Below, one piece after another: positions 12,917 through 27,175 of a stretch of DNA of 64,000 bases (positions are counted from its first letter, which is position 1; every line of letters starts with the position of its first letter). The notes under the pieces are model-generated. The model ran no database searches. It was not told the DNA's origin and saw only the letters and a list, made by a program, of their open reading frames with translations. The stretch covers positions 62,001 through 126,000 of the forward strand of contig JACEFZ010027941.1 in the NCBI GenBank assembly GCA_014155875.1. Direction: 5' to 3'. The stretch comes from Cepaea nemoralis (Eukaryota; Mollusca; Gastropoda; Stylommatophora; Helicidae). A program made the translations under genes and the position numbers.

Positions 12917-13489
12917 AGAATTGTGACATCCGATCTGCGAAATCTCAGGTGATGCCAGCTTTCCAATGGTGTGAAATAGGGCAACTGCAACATTCTATCT
13001 TACTTATCTCCATATATATCTCTCGAGCGGGCGCGGTATGATACGTGCGCCGTGGGGTAATTACGGCCTAGTGCTTTCCTGGTTTTTGTTACTTTGTTTT
13101 ATACACACGGAGAATACTTCTCGGTGATGGCATGGTCACGTTTTTTAACGAGTTGGAATCCGTCCACCTGCCCCGCGTGCTTTAGCGGGTTCGCTTCTCC
13201 GTCCGCCCGCTTCGCTTGTCCGCCCGCCCCGACCCCGCGACTGCCGGTATTTAAACATAATAAATCAATATATCTAAACATACAAAGACTTATCTGTCCT
13301 TAGAAACAAAAGTGTTGTTCTCCTGAGAAGCAATGAATCGAAATAAAAAGTTGATTAGTTATCTCCCCTGAGCTGGCCGTCTAAATAAGTATTTAAAGAT
13401 TGGATTTGTGACGTAGCCACATGAGCTTATAAATCATTATACTCTAAGGATTAATCCTGATTTCCGGTTCCATTACCACATATACAACT
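12917..13489 (+). mobile_element. Dispersed ~0.6 kb repeat R2, partner of R1
   Basis: This is the inverted relative of 3887-4486, with shared ends and internal anchors. Here the B-box-like site is degraded (gagttggaatcc near 13150). The two copies would form a long imperfect hairpin with an 8.4 kb loop. The element carries ttatctccc-type text (13360-13375), which I associate with molluscan repeats. There is no coding capacity. Confidence 0.7.
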
Positions 13490-13620
13490 ATTGCTATCCC
13501 ATAAGAGCTCCCTCCATGTCCTCCTGTCCTAATCTATCCCATACATTCCCTCCATGTCCTCCTTCCTTATCTATTCCATACAGCTCCTCCCATATCCTCC
13601 CCACATTATTTATTTCTGTC
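13490..13620. repeat. CT-rich degenerate tandem repeat next to R2
   Basis: Units of agctccctccatgtcctcc followed by t.tatcccata, like the tract at 3710-3886 and in the same strand sense. Confidence 0.6.
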
Positions 13621-14265
13621 TCTGTTGCTTGTCATTATTTGTTTTTGGGTCTTCCTCTGTTTCGTATACCGTGTGTATTCCAGACAAAGGCACAAACGCC
13701 TTTTTTCACAGTTTGATTCCTCTGTCCACGAGTTCCACTCCATGATTCTGTCATACAGTCTTAGTCTTGGCATTTTGTACAGGCACCAATTAGTGAATGC
13801 TTGTAGTTTATATTTGTATTGTGTTTAATCACACTCCCTGTTTCATACCAGGGTTGGTAACTAGGTCAACCCATCTTAAATAGTTACAGGAAATGTCTTG
13901 GGAAGTAGGGGTGGTCGGTGTGACAATAACCATGTCCCTCGTCCAGGTCTACACGTGGCTCTAGCACCATATGCCCAATGCACCTTTACGAACCTGCATA
14001 GTCAAAACGGGTGTGTAACATACAATCTATTCTTCTGTGCTTACTGCATATAGAGACAAAACGGGTAAATAAAGAAGTCGCTTAAAAGTCGACAGGGTCG
14101 ACTTCATTGCACTACGTTTTATTCCATATGGCTCTGTGTCTTTCCGTAGCTCTAGCGACGACCCACAGGAGTCTCCCTAAAATTTAACTCGTGAACCGTA
14201 GGACGCGGCCCGGAATCGAACTCACAACCTTCGGAGCCTGAGTCAAACGGGTAGTATATATATAT
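13621..14265. other. Spacer, no gene seen
   Basis: The sequence is mixed, with a short (TA)n near 14253-14271. Near 14180-14250, text such as ggcccggaatcgaactcacaacc reads like a tRNA T-arm in antisense (B-box complement ggttgtgagttcgattcc). This could be a small SINE remnant, but no partner copy was found. Confidence 0.35.
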
Positions 14266-14269
14266 ATAT

Positions 14270-15526
14270 ATTGGGGGGTACGGGGTGTCAGGCATTGGTA
14301 GCACCTTTGGTAAGGATGGCTCTCATGTCCTTTCAGGACCCATCCCCCACTGGTCCAAGTCTGACACCCAGCTCGTGCCTGTGGCTCCTAGTAGCTGTCA
14401 GCATGCGACAGCGGCCAACCCCCGGGCAACAGCTGTGAGAGGCTGGCTAAACCAGGCATGGGTATCCGATTTGGTGTCAAACCAAAAGGTAAACTAGGGT
14501 ATGCCTACCCAGCATGTGAAGACAGGATTCGGCAGACTGCGCGGAAGAAATCATTCCTGATTCAACGGGCAAGACGGCGTTTACCTGCAAAGCGTTGTGG
14601 AACGTAATGAGCACGGCAAGGCACGTAGAGCGCCCTGGTCATCCACTGCACCTGTATTCGTCTCCAATCGTCTCGACTTGTCTTGCCACTGGACTCAGAT
14701 GGACTCAGGCGAGAGAGTGAGGTCGACGAATTGCGCAACTCTTCCTCACTTTAATCCAAGTCATCGCGCAAGTCATTCTTCATCCAACGTCACATATCGC
14801 AGCCTTGAGCGAGACACGACTTGCAGAAGAAGGCCAAATCTGTGAAATTGGTGCCGGCTACACATTTGTCTGGAGTGGAAGGAAAAGCGAGGAAAGACGC
14901 CAATCCGGTGTGGGATTTGCCATTAAGTCGGCCCCGGTCGGCAAATTAGCTGGATTTCCAAAGGCTATAAACGACAGGCTCATGACCATGAAGTTGCCTC
15001 TGCTGAATGGAAGGAAGCACGCAACCATTGTGCGTGTCTACGCACCAACTATGACCAACGAAGATGAAGTCAAGAACAAGTTCTATGAGGACCTGCACAA
15101 TGTATTAACATCTGTTCCCAAAGGAGACAAACTTATACTCCTTGGGGATTTCAATGCCAGAGTAGGCACGGACACCACCTCTTGGAGTGGCATTATTGGA
15201 AAGCATGGAGTCGGAAATTGTAACAGCAATGGTTTCGCCTCGTTCAGACATGTGCCGAACATGATCTCCTGATTACGAACACAATTTTCCGTCTCCCCAT
15301 GAGAAATAGGACATCGTGGATGCACCCTCGCTCGAAACACTGGCACCTAATTGACTATGTCATCGTCAGGAGGGGTGACAGACAAGACGTTCGAGTGACA
15401 AAATCCATGTGTGGTGCCGAATGTTGGACAGACCATCGTCTCATTGTCTCGAAAATGAACATCCACATCAGGCCACCACGGCGTCCTCAAGGGGCGAAAA
15501 TGCAAACAAAGCTAAATGTCACCCGC
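14270..15526 (+). mobile_element. LINE-2, 5' part: untranslated region and EEP endonuclease
   Basis: This is the first half of an endonuclease/reverse-transcriptase LINE. About 14270-14770 is 5' leader. From about 14800 the apurinic-type endonuclease is readable: SETRLAEEGQICEIGAGYTF, YAPTMTNEDEVKNKFYEDL, then LILLGDFNARVG near 15135-15170. A one-base frameshift near 15233 splits it, and the rest continues in another frame to 15526 (TSWMHPRSKHWHLIDYVIVR, then CWTDHRLIVSKMN). The catalytic GDFN and the terminal DHR/H motif survive. At 15527 the frame is cut by element X1 and resumes at 19193 (NVTR|LNSKKM). The target sequence cccgc is present on both sides of X1. Confidence 0.88.
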
Positions 15527-18500
15527 TGTGACGAAACGCCTACAGATAGGCAGAGATCTGCATAATATCCCTTTGAAGGGAGTGCGATGCATTGGTCTCC
15601 CTTGAATTTAATATCAATTAATAGGGGATTTCCCATCTGAAGTAGTGCGATGCGGCGCTATAATAGTTATTTATAAAGAAATCTAGAATGTTCCCCCAAG
15701 TGCGTACGTGGTCGAGATCTCTAGGTTCACGAGTGCTTCATGCAGCACGGGTTGGTAGAACTTGTCGTGAATCTGGTTTTCTCCATGGATCATGGAATTC
15801 ACGCGGCCCGTGTAGGCAAGTTGAAGGCGCACTGAGTTAGTCGTGATCAGTTGCCAGCCAGACCTCAGCGTAAGACAGATCACAGCCACAGGGCTGCTGT
15901 AATTTTGATGTCAATGTGCGCGGCAGAGCGGACATCTGCAGTCGAGCTCGTGATTGTTAAATCACAGGTTAGTTGAATACTTATTCTATTGTTTAACTGT
16001 TGTCTTTATGCCGTGCCGACCTCCCCGAACGAATTAATTGCCGTCGGAAATGAGTAGTCGCGTAGCGTTACAATTTACAGCTGGCTGTCTGCATATTTAA
16101 TTAGCCTTTATCGATCAGCGACGTAATGTGTTACCTGACGGAACAAGCCTTATTCCACAGCGAGAAGTGTGTAAATAAAATAGGGCCGAACTATGTGCTT
16201 TCGAGGACTGGTGAAAATCCCATGTGTTTAGATAGATATATTTGTTAACTGATTGTTTACAAATGAGTTGCAAGGACAGTGATATGTATATTATTACTGC
16301 GTTGTGCTAGGGAGATCCCGGTTCTTTACAAAGGGTGTAGCAGTTACTTGTTTGGTTTATTAATTACGCATGCAAGGCAGGAAGTTTGTCAGTCATTACA
16401 TCGACATGCTAGACGCGGTAAATAATGATAAGGTAGATCTTATTATTATAGATGTGTAATGTGCTTCGTGACATTAGAATTGTAACTTAGTTGTTCTATC
16501 AGTGGTGGTGATGTTTCGAGGAATCAAGGTGAGATCGGCCGTGGTGTATTTGCTGTGTGAAGATAGCAGTGTTATTCCGCGTAAGCAGAATGGTGTTACA
16601 TCGGTAAGATAACAGTGATAGGAAGTATTTATGATACTATTGTTATTGCTTGTTTTCATGTCCGTCCGCTAGAATGACCGTGCGTGTTCCATCTTACGTT
16701 TGTCTAGGCAGCCGACTGGGAGGTAGGCCGGTACGCCCAACCCGTGAGGTTATAGGTCCGACCCAAAGCGATCGTGCATATCCGATGGTTGAACATACCC
16801 GATCGAGGGTGATGCGGCACTCCGTAATTCGAGGCCGTTGTGTCTAGATCAATCTAGGATTTGAACCTAACCGTTTCTGTCTCTAATATTCTACTCTTCT
16901 GGAAACCTGACTCTGTTCATGGAGTACTGGGAGTACTACCGTGAAGTAGTAGTAGGTGAGGGGAATAATCCCCCCCCCCCCCTAAAAAAAAAGAAAAGGT
17001 GGAGCCAGAGTTTGGTAGTGGAGAGTCTGGAGGCTTGCTACATTGGATGACGTGACTTAAAGTCGTCACGGGACAAGGTACACGGGACCCACAGTAGCTG
17101 TGGGAAAGTGTAATGGTGGATGGCCACCAAAGCTGTGCTCGACCGGCACAGGTATGACTGACCTGGAAGATAGTCAGTGAATAAAAGGGCAACTCAGGAT
17201 CTGGGACAGGGATCCCAGAACTGACACTATGGCTGTGATATGAGTTTGTTATTTAATTGTAACAATTCATGAGTTCTCTTTAGTTAATACTATAGTAATG
17301 AATTATCAGGAGTATAATTTATTATGGTCATATAGTTATTAATGTGTGTAATTGATCAGTCCATGGGTTAACGGATTGGTGAATTGATGAGTCTGTCAGG
17401 AAGGAGATGTCCGGCTGGACACCTTCTCGATAAAGTAATCACTACACTGAAAGGGAAGTAGGTGTATATGTTGATTGATGATGGAAGATGAAACCGGATT
17501 GGACTGGCACCAGGTGGAAGATGCTTTGACAGAGTCATACAGTCGACTCTGGTGCTAGGGGTTATTTGTAGCCCAGAAGTGTTACTTGACTGAACAGGTG
17601 TGCTATTGCTTTCTCTAACATCATTATGCCTATACATTATGGGTACAAGTAGATCTATGATGTGATGATTTCATACTCATGTTGGTATACATGAGGAATG
17701 ACTGAGAGGCAGGTGACATGGTGGAGATGCTGTTAGTCTTTGTTGTAGTTGAGTACTCACACCAACCTCTCCGTGTTTCAGGATCTGTTATTGCTATACT
17801 GAAGAAGATTCGAGAGCTTCACCATGAGCTCTATGGGCCCACTCATTCCAGTGCCTATCAAGAAGTTGATTGAGGCCATACTGGGAGTGGTCTTCTGATT
17901 CTGCGAGATCAATGTTGGAAGGAGCTGAGTGCTGAATATGTCGGTAGGTCTAGGTTAGGACCTCCGCCAAGAGTCCGACGAGTGTCATCCGATCCCGAGA
18001 GGATCCAACACTGAAACGTCTGGTGATTCTAGCCAGTGAAGCACTGGTGAAATTCAAACTCAGTGTAAACCTTGATGATTGCAAGGTCGTGAACTTTCAA
18101 GTTGAGCCAAGTGATCATTGTTACCGGTCACCCTGGCCTGTGTGCTATGCTTCCGGCCCGGCTGGTTTGTCATGGGACAACGTGTATAATTTTATGCTTG
18201 AATAGTGTATCTACATTGGTTTACCTTTATGAAGCCAACATGTGGTCCAGTGACCTAAGACATTGATTACATAAGTGGTGGGAACACCAGAGGGACATGT
18301 TTGTTAAGGTAGGGAGCTACCTCATTCCAACGTGGTGAACTGTTGACAGTGTATGTTAGGTTGTGATTGATACCCATCGATCAGGGTAATTACATGAGAC
18401 TGTGTGAAGATCTATTGATCCAAGGACATGGAAATAAGGTGAAGTGTTTAGTCACCTGATAGACTTTGCCAGTGACGTTTTGTGTTCATGTGGAGCAACC

Positions 18501-19187
18501 GCTCATTTTGTAGGTGACATATCAGTGTGTGGGTCACTTATGAGGATAGAAGAGTGACCAGGCTCTTGTGTATTTTGATACGGTGCTACATGTACTTTTT
18601 CTGCAAGGGGAGACCGCTAATATTCTAGGGTCGGCCCAGACTTCATCAGGAGTGTGACGAGGTGAAATAGTACGACAGCAAGGAAGGATCCTTGTTCATC
18701 GGTGCAGTGTCAGTCAGGCAGTGGTACTGCGCTTGATCAGCCCGTGATTGGTTCTCTGTGTGAAGAGGGAACTTTGGAGAGGCAGCAGACCTTGGAGTTC
18801 CGGTCCACTGGAGGAGCCTGGGTGAGTCGCTACCACGACTGGACAACCGCACGAGCTATCGTCCGCCTCCATGATGAAGAATACTCATCTGCATATCTGA
18901 TCTTTTACATAGTATCTTCTAGTCTGGCTTTCAGCCATCCTTCTCTGTGTTGTGGTTGACCTTAGTTCAGAATTAAATTTTTGTTCTCTTAGCTATGACT
19001 TTGTGCAGTGATATGACTGGTGTCTTGTCCGAGCCCCCTTGGGGTAGGGAACCCTAGGTGAGGGAGAGGAGGTCCAGTTGTCCCGGCTTGTGTGGGGCCT
19101 GGTAGATGAAGAGTGCTATTGAGGTGGTTGGAGCAAAGATATTATCTATCGTGGCAAACCAGTCCAATCCCCGGCGGTCTTGTCACA
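15527..19187 (+). mobile_element. Element X1: 3.66 kb non-coding TG...CA element with 5-bp TSD, LTR-like
   Basis: The ends are fixed because the host LINE frame continues across it. The flanks are cccgc at 15522-15526 and 19188-19192. The element starts tgtgacgaaacgcc and ends cggtcttgtcaca, so it has TG...CA termini within a short imperfect inverted repeat (tgtgacgaaac / tgtgacaagac). No frame longer than about 90 codons is seen. It aligns along its whole length with X2 (55544-59242), for example tccggcccggctgg, tcatgggacaa and gtcttgtccgagccccc. Both copies keep a donor-like site (here AAGGTGAG at 16526-16533) and an acceptor tttcaggatctgttat (AG at 17780-17781). Termini and a 5-bp TSD fit an LTR retrotransposon, so this may be an unusually long solo LTR or a coding-free derivative. 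A Ginger-type DNA transposon is the main alternative. Confidence 0.82.
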
Positions 19188-21605
19188 CCCGCCTAAACAG
19201 CAAGAAAATGCAGCAGTCGTTTGAAAATATGCTGGAAGACCGCCTCAAGCCCAATGCTGAAGCTAAACAGGATACAGAAACAGAATGGAGAGCCCTAAAG
19301 GACACAATTTACAACACTGCTATGGAAATCCTGGGTCCAGCCCCCCGAAAGCATAAAGACTGGTTTGATGAAAATTCCGAAGACATCAACCAATTGCTGG
19401 CCGAGAAACATCTTCTCCTCAAGGCACATTTGAATGATCCAAAGTCAACATAAAAAAAAGATGCTTTCAAGAACATTCAGAGAGTAGTGCAGCAGAAACT
19501 TCGGCACATGCGGGACTCCTGGCTGAGCAGCAAAGCTGATGAAATTCATGGCTTTGCTGACAGACACGATATGAAAAACTTCTACGACTCACTGAAAGCG
19601 GTCTATGGTCCTTCATCACCAGGCATAGTGCCCCTCCTCAGTGCAGATGGGGGAACATTGGTCACCGATAAGAAAGAAATCCTCCAACGCTGGGCAGAGC
19701 ATTTCGGCAAAATCTTAAATGCAACTTCCTCCTTCGATGATGAAACCATCAACTGCCTTCCTCGAGTTCCCACCAATGAGACTCTTGATGACCTGCCAAC
19801 CATAGTGGAAATAAACAAAGCCATCCAGCAACTCTCCAGCGGCAAGGCACCTGGTCCTGACTCCATCCCAGCAGAGATATACAAGGCAGGTGGGCCGGTC
19901 CTAACAGAGCAGCTTCACCAAGTCTTCACAAACATATGGATGAACGAGACCATGCCACAAGATTTTAAGGACGCGTCAATAGTCCACCTTTACAAACGTA
20001 AAGGAAACCGCCAATCCTGTGACAACCACCGAGGCATCTCCTTGCTTTCAATTGCAGGGAAGATACTCGCCAGAATTCTTCTCAATCGCCTCACAGCCCA
20101 TCTCGATCAAGGTCTTCTTCCTGAGAGTCAATGTGGCTTCAGAAAAGAACGTGGAACTGTTGACATGATTTTCGCTGCAAGGCAGCTGCAAGAGAAATGT
20201 CAGGAACAGAACTGCGAAATGTTCTCCACTTTCATTGACCTTACCAAGGCTTTTGATACAGTCAGCAGAGAAGGACTGTGGAAGATTATGGCAAAATATG
20301 GCTGTCCACGAAAGTTTGTCCAAATAGTGCGGCTATTTCATGACGGCATGCAGGCAAGAGTACAGGAAAATGGTGAACTGTCTGAACCCTTTCCTGTCAC
20401 CAATGGAGTGAAGCAAGGATGTGTCCTGGCACCAACACTGTTCAGCCTCATGTTTTCAGCCATGTTGATGAATGCCTTCGAGAACGACGACATTGGAATA
20501 GACATCAACTACCGTATGGATGGAAAGTTATTCAATCTCAGAAGGCTGAAAGCTAAAACCAAAATTAACAGCGGACACCGTCAGAGAGCTCCTGTTTGCT
20601 GATGATTGCGCTCTATACGCCAACTCAGAGGCGGACATGCAACATAATGTTTCAGCTTTCTCACATGCCTGTGCCAACTTTGGGCTCAATATCAACTTGG
20701 AGAAGACTGTAGTTATGTACCAGCCAGCTCCAGGGAATAATCACACTGTGCCGAATATCAAAGTGAATGATCATAGACTAAGTGTTGTGGACAAATTCAC
20801 CTATCTTGGCAGAACCGTGTCACAAGCTGCCACAATCGATGACGAAGTGAATGCAAGAATCTCCAAGGCCAGTGCAGCCTTTGGCAGACTGTACAAGAAT
20901 GTATGGGACAGAACTGGAATAAGCCTGCAAACAAAGCTAAAAGTCTACAAAGCAGTTGTATTATCCACACTGCTATATGCTTGTGAAACCTGGACTGTTT
21001 ATCAGCGACACGCTAGGAAATTAAACCACTTCCACACAGTCTGCCTAAGGAAGCTACTGAAGATTAAATGGCAAGACAAGATTCCAGACACTGAAGTCCT
21101 AGAAAGAGCATCCATGCCCAGTATCCACACTCTACTGATGAAGAATCAGATTCGCTGGGCTGGTCACTTGACTCGCATGCCAGATCACAGGCTCCCTAAA
21201 CGAATTTTTTACAGCGAACTGCGTTGTGGTAAACGCTCCCAAGGTGGCCAGAGGAAACGTTTTAAAGACACTCTGAAAATTTCACTGAATGCTTTTGGAA
21301 TTCATCATGACACCTGGGAGGCTGCAGCCAGAGACCGAAATTCGTGGCGTGCATCATTGCGCAAAGGTGCAGTCATATGTGAGGCAACCAGGACTGCAAG
21401 AGGTGTGAAGAAAAGGCAGGACAGAAAAACCACTGCAGGAAATCCTCCTCCAGAGACGTCAAGCATTCTTTGCCCACATTGTCAAAGAACATTTCGAGCC
21501 AAAATAGGCCTTATCAGCCATCTTAGAACCCACGGCTCCACACCTTCAACCCCACTGGATGAAATGAATGGTCATCATCATTCTTGATGGACAAACAACA
21601 ACAAC
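19188..21605 (+). mobile_element. LINE-2, 3' part: linker, reverse transcriptase, C2H2 zinc-knuckle end
   Basis: The LINE resumes with LNSKKMQQSFENM and the linker (GPAPRKHKDWFDENSEDINQ). An in-frame TAA lies at 19451-19453, after which the same frame continues. The RT domain runs from about 19620: GKAPGPDSIPAEIY, DNHRGISLLSIAGKILARIL, ESQCGFRKERGTVDMIFAAR, motif A FIDLTKAFDTVS, and GVKQGCVLAPTLFS. A frameshift near 20570 moves the catalytic FADD box (LLFADDCALYA) to another frame. Then follow YLGRTVSQAATIDDEVNARI, YACETWTVYQRHARKLNHFH, and a terminal C2H2 finger (CPHC...HLRTH) near 21470-21530. It ends in a tgatggacaaacaacaac-type tail. At least three disruptions make it non-autonomous. Confidence 0.9.
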
Positions 21606-21606
21606 A

Positions 21607-21643
<37 letters not shown>

Positions 21644-21690
21644 AACTGTTCAAAAAAAAAAAAAAAAAAGAAAGAAAGAAAGAAACAACA
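21598..21690. repeat. LINE-2 tail plus (CA)n, (TA)n, A-run and (GAAA)n
   Basis: aacaacaac runs into about 30 bases of CA, a short TA run, about 20 A and four GAAA units. Simple-sequence tails are typical of this kind of LINE, here expanded. Confidence 0.8.
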
Positions 21691-21939
21691 CATTTTTGGT
21701 GTTACTTTTAGAACAGATATTCGCTGATAGGACATCTGGTCATTAACTTCTCGTGGTTACCTTAATTGCACTTACCTCATGATTCGTGACGTCATGAAAG
21801 CGGTCAAAGTCAAAATCAACATTTTTGACAATAACTCGTGACATGTTCATGATAATTCCGTGAAACTTACTGAACACAAAACTCTTTGACCATAATATTG
21901 AATGCCTATAAAAGATTGACGATCCTCGAATAAATTCAG

Positions 21940-22360
21940 CTGAAAATTCAATGCACAATTATGGCTCATCTCACTATAGAACAATGACTCATCATCATTG
22001 GACGTTTACAGGCTGGACATTCACAAAGTGTAGCAGCCAGAGAATTTAATGTGGCTATAAACACCATTAGTCGCCTTTGGAGGCGATTTCAAGAAACTGG
22101 CTCAGCAGCAGACTGACCGTGCAGTGGAAGACCTAGAATCACAAATGCAGCCGAAGACCGCTTCACCTTAAGAATCGATTTGCATCTGCGTCCTCCACAG
22201 TCCAGTCAATACCAGGATCTCATCGAATTTCAAACGGTCATTAAACTACTGCGCGGCGCTGGTTTTTGGGCTTGAAAATCCTACTGAGGTCCTATTCTTA
22301 CGGACGGGCATCGCCAGAACCGACTGCAGTGGGCGAATCAGCATCGTCAATAAAATGTTG
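21940..22360 (+). pseudogene. Tc1-like transposase, decayed N-terminal part
   Basis: In broken frames the segment encodes the paired-type HTH DNA-binding region of a Tc1/mariner transposase: MAHLTIEQ, then GRLQAGHSQSVAAREF and ISRLWRRFQETGSAADRP with GRPRITNAAEDRF, from 21961 to about 22175. Later comes a fragment of the segment just before the catalytic domain ([18 protein letters not shown], 22292-22345). The intervening region is scrambled and no DDE/D motifs are visible. Upstream (about 21760-21960) the text resembles Tc1 5' flanking sequence with a TATAAAA-like motif, but no terminal inverted repeats were identified. This is an inactive relic. Confidence 0.75.
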
Positions 22361-22409
22361 GTACAAGTTTGCAAATGAAACTGCAATATTCTAGCGTTTC
22401 TCTTTTTTG

Positions 22410-23894
<1,485 letters not shown>

Positions 23895-24079
23895 CGAGAG
23901 AGACATCCCTTGGGGAAAGATGGTGTGAAACTTTTCCGTCCGTTAGTGCAAAATGTGTATTTTGCCTAAACAGATTAAAGAGATCAAAGAATTTCTGTTA
24001 ACAGCCAGAAGGAAAGATGCCACATCTGTTTAGAACAAGGACAATATCCATTACACGGTGTTGCAGCTGGTACTTGTAC

Positions 24080-26330
24080 ACACACCTAACAAGAAGTCCT
24101 GGCGTATGATTTAGACACAAGTGAAACGCATTAACAATAGCAAAAACAGTTCCCAGTGCTGATTGTTATAGTGACCACAGATTACTCACAGGAACATTGA
24201 GGATAAAGTTGAAGAAAGTAAAGTATATAACAGGCAACACTAAATATGATTTGTGTACATTGAGTAATGACAAGGAAATACAAAACAAATTCAACATAGA
24301 AGTACAGAACAGATTTGAAATTTTGTCTGATCTAGAGATCCTATTCCAGGATGTGGATGATCAATGGGAAACGTTGAAGAATTCAATCAATGTGGCTACA
24401 GAAACAACTATTACAAAATTAAAGTAGGTGGGTCGTAAGAAATGGATGACTGAAGAAATTTTACACCTCATGGAAACAAGAAGACTCAACAAAAATAACT
24501 CTGTCAAATATGAAGAACTTCACAGACAAGTCAGAACATTATGTAAGGAGGCAAAAGAAGAATGGCTTGAGGAAAAGTGCTTAGAAATTGAAAGCCAACA
24601 CAACAGTCAAAATACCAAATTAGTGCACAAAAGAATTCAGGAACTTACTAATAAAAGAACAAGTACATCAACAGGGTGTCTAAAAACTGAAGATGGCAAA
24701 ATCATAATAGAAAAAGACCAGATTCTACAGGTATGGACAGATTATGTGAAACACCTTTATGATGATAACAGAGACGAACAGTATGATATTAGATTTAATA
24801 ATGAAGGACCGCCAATTTTGGAGATGGAGGTTCGAAATGTTCTTAAGCATATGAAAGCTGGCAAGGCCCCCGGTGCAGATAACATCACAACAGAAATGAT
24901 TAAAGCTTTAGAAGAATTTGGACTAGATCAAGTCACCAGACTGCTGAACACATTATATGATACTGGAGATATACCTCCTGAATTATGTAACTCTATATTT
25001 ATTGCAATCCCAAAGAAATCAGGAACCTTGGAATGTGATCACCATAGAACAATTAGTATAATGAGTCACATCACAAAGATTTTGCTAAGAATTATCATGC
25101 AAAGAATGAGGAAGAAGATACAACCTGAAATAGGGGAAGAACAATGCGGGTTTGTAGAAGGAAAGGGTACAGTAAATGCTGTGTATATGCTGCGAACAGT
25201 TATTGAACGTGCTATGCTATAGAAGTAATCAAGGATATACATCTTTGCTTTATTGACTATACAAAGGCTTTTGATAGCATTAGACATGTCAGCATGGTGG
25301 ATATGCTTGCAGATCTACAAATTGATGGGAAAGACATTAGACTTATAAAAAACATATATTGGAAACAACAAGCTGCAATAAGGATTGATAATGAAGTGGG
25401 ACAGTATCAGCCAATTAAGAGAGGTGTTAGGCAGGGATGTGTGATGTCTCCAGATCTTTTTTCCCTGTACAGTGAAAATATTTTCAGAAATGTAGAGGAT
25501 ATAAATGGAATCAGCATTGGAGGACGAAACATCAATAACATTAGATATGCAGATGATACAGTATTAATTGCAGACAATGCGCAGGACCTGCAACAATTAG
25601 TAGATGCGGTTGTTGTACACAGTGAGCAACTGGGGTTAGAATTAAATTGTAAAAAGACTCAGGTTATGGTCGTCAGTAGGAAGGAAGAAGTGCCACAATG
25701 TAATATACAAGTAAATGGAAATATTCTTCAACAAGTGAATCGGTACAATTATCTTGGAACAGTTATAACATCTGATGGGAGATGCCTTGAAGAGATTAGA
25801 TTAAGAATCGCCATGGCGAAAGTAGCCTTTAGCAAGATGAAAAATATTCTGACCAATAAAAAGATGTCAATTGAAACGAGAAAAAGAGTGTTGAGGGGAT
25901 ACATAGAGCCTGTTCTTTTGTATGGATGTGAAACTTGGACAATGAGCAGTCAAGCTGAAAAGCATCTGATGGCTGCAGAAATGTGGTTTCTGAGGAAAAT
26001 GCAAAGAATACCATGGACAGACAGAAAAACCAATGACCAAGTACTACAGGAGACAAATGTACATCGTAGACTGATTAGAGAAATTAGACGTTAACAGTCA
26101 AAAGTTTTTGACATGTTATGAGAAGAAATGGATTGGAGAACTTAGTGACAACTGGCAAAATAGAGGGGAACAGACCAAGAGGAAGACCGAGAGGAAAATA
26201 CCTGGATGGCTTGGCCACATGGCATGGACGAGACAGGAACACTGAGCTGATCCACGACACTGGTGATCGAGTGAAATGGCGAGTCATGACCGCCCACGCT
26301 TTCCGACATGGCACATGATTGATTGATTGA
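24080..26330 (+). mobile_element. LINE-3: endonuclease end, linker, reverse transcriptase, C-terminus
   Basis: The end of the EEP endonuclease is readable near 24150-24190 (VPSADCYSDHRLLTG), so most of the endonuclease is missing or scrambled. The linker follows with an in-frame TAG at 24425-24427. The RT runs from about 24780: GKAPGADNITTEMI, SIFIAIPKKSGT, EEQCGFVEGKGTVNAVY. A 5-bp duplication (gctatgctat) near 25213 shifts the frame, then motif A FIDYTKAFDSI, GVRQGCVMSPDLFSLY, catalytic YADD (IRYADDTVLI near 25550) and YLGTVITSDGRCLEE. A nonsense codon at about 26092 precedes the end (RPRGRPRGKYLDGLATWHGR). The 3' tail is attgattgattga. The same family recurs at 34927-39153 (LINE-3b). The copy is inactive but only mildly decayed. 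Confidence 0.9.
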
Positions 26331-26896
26331 ACACAGGATGCGAGGCAAGCACCGTCCTCCAGAAGAGCGGGCAACCAGTGTGGCAGGCCATTGCCACTTT
26401 GTAATGTATATGATGATCAAGCGGCAGGGTTTCACGGTGGGCCAATATGTGCGAAGCTTGTTGGGGGTTGTTGTTTTTTTTTTTGGGTCACGGTCTTGTG
26501 TGTGGTGGTCTGTATGAATGTATTGTGACAGGTAACTGCCTTATTGAGGTCAGCAGAAGAATAAGTACGTTAGAGCTGCATATCGCTGGCGGGATAGCAT
26601 GGGAAATTGATTCAAATGACTTTCATATGGGGGACGAAGACGCACCAAGGAAAGCAACTATTCTTCAAATTGTATCCATTGTGTCTGCCATATCTCTACA
26701 ACATGATCTGCTGTGGAATTACTATTGTCATGTCGTTGTGTCAGTACTAAAGAGCTCAATGTGTGAAGTTTTGATTACTGTCAGTTTCAGATTACCGATG
26801 TCTTCAATGATATGTTTGGTGCTCAACTATCTACTTGTGACAGCTCTGTTTCCAACAGAGACACACTAAGATTGTACGAATGGATGGTTTGCACAA
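26331..26896. other. Spacer with no supportable gene
   Basis: A 140-residue plus-strand frame (26447-26869) has no recognisable motif. I see no repeat structure here. Confidence 0.35.
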
Positions 26897-27010
26897 AGAC
26901 GTATGTTACAATGTCATCGTTATAATGACATATGTGACCCTGAGGATGGAAGCTGCTCTTCTGGTGTCCCATGTGAGCCGGCTTACTTTAGTCCCGGGTG
27001 TCAGTTTGTA
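26897..27010 (+). pseudogene. Possible EGF-like domain exon fragment
   Basis: A plus-strand frame reads CHRYNDICDPEDGSCSSG, followed by a CEPAYFSPGCQ block. The spacing of Cys with CDPEDGSC and a closing aromatic-Gly-x-C element is like the laminin/MEGF-type EGF repeats found in many molluscan secreted and receptor proteins. The usual Gly before the fifth Cys is replaced. The frame stays open to a stop near 27157, 18 bases before LINE family A copy 2. No clear splice sites were assigned, so this could be an eroded exon or chance. Confidence 0.4.
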
Positions 27011-27175
27011 AATGAGGCGATCATAAAGACTGATGCCACTGGCCATGATGATTTACAGGATAACGCTGAGGCTGTCACATCCATACAGGACATTATGATT
27101 TGTGATGCACCTAAAACACATCAGTCTGTTTGTGTGTTTCATAGCAGCACGGGATAATTCTGGGAACATATGTAG

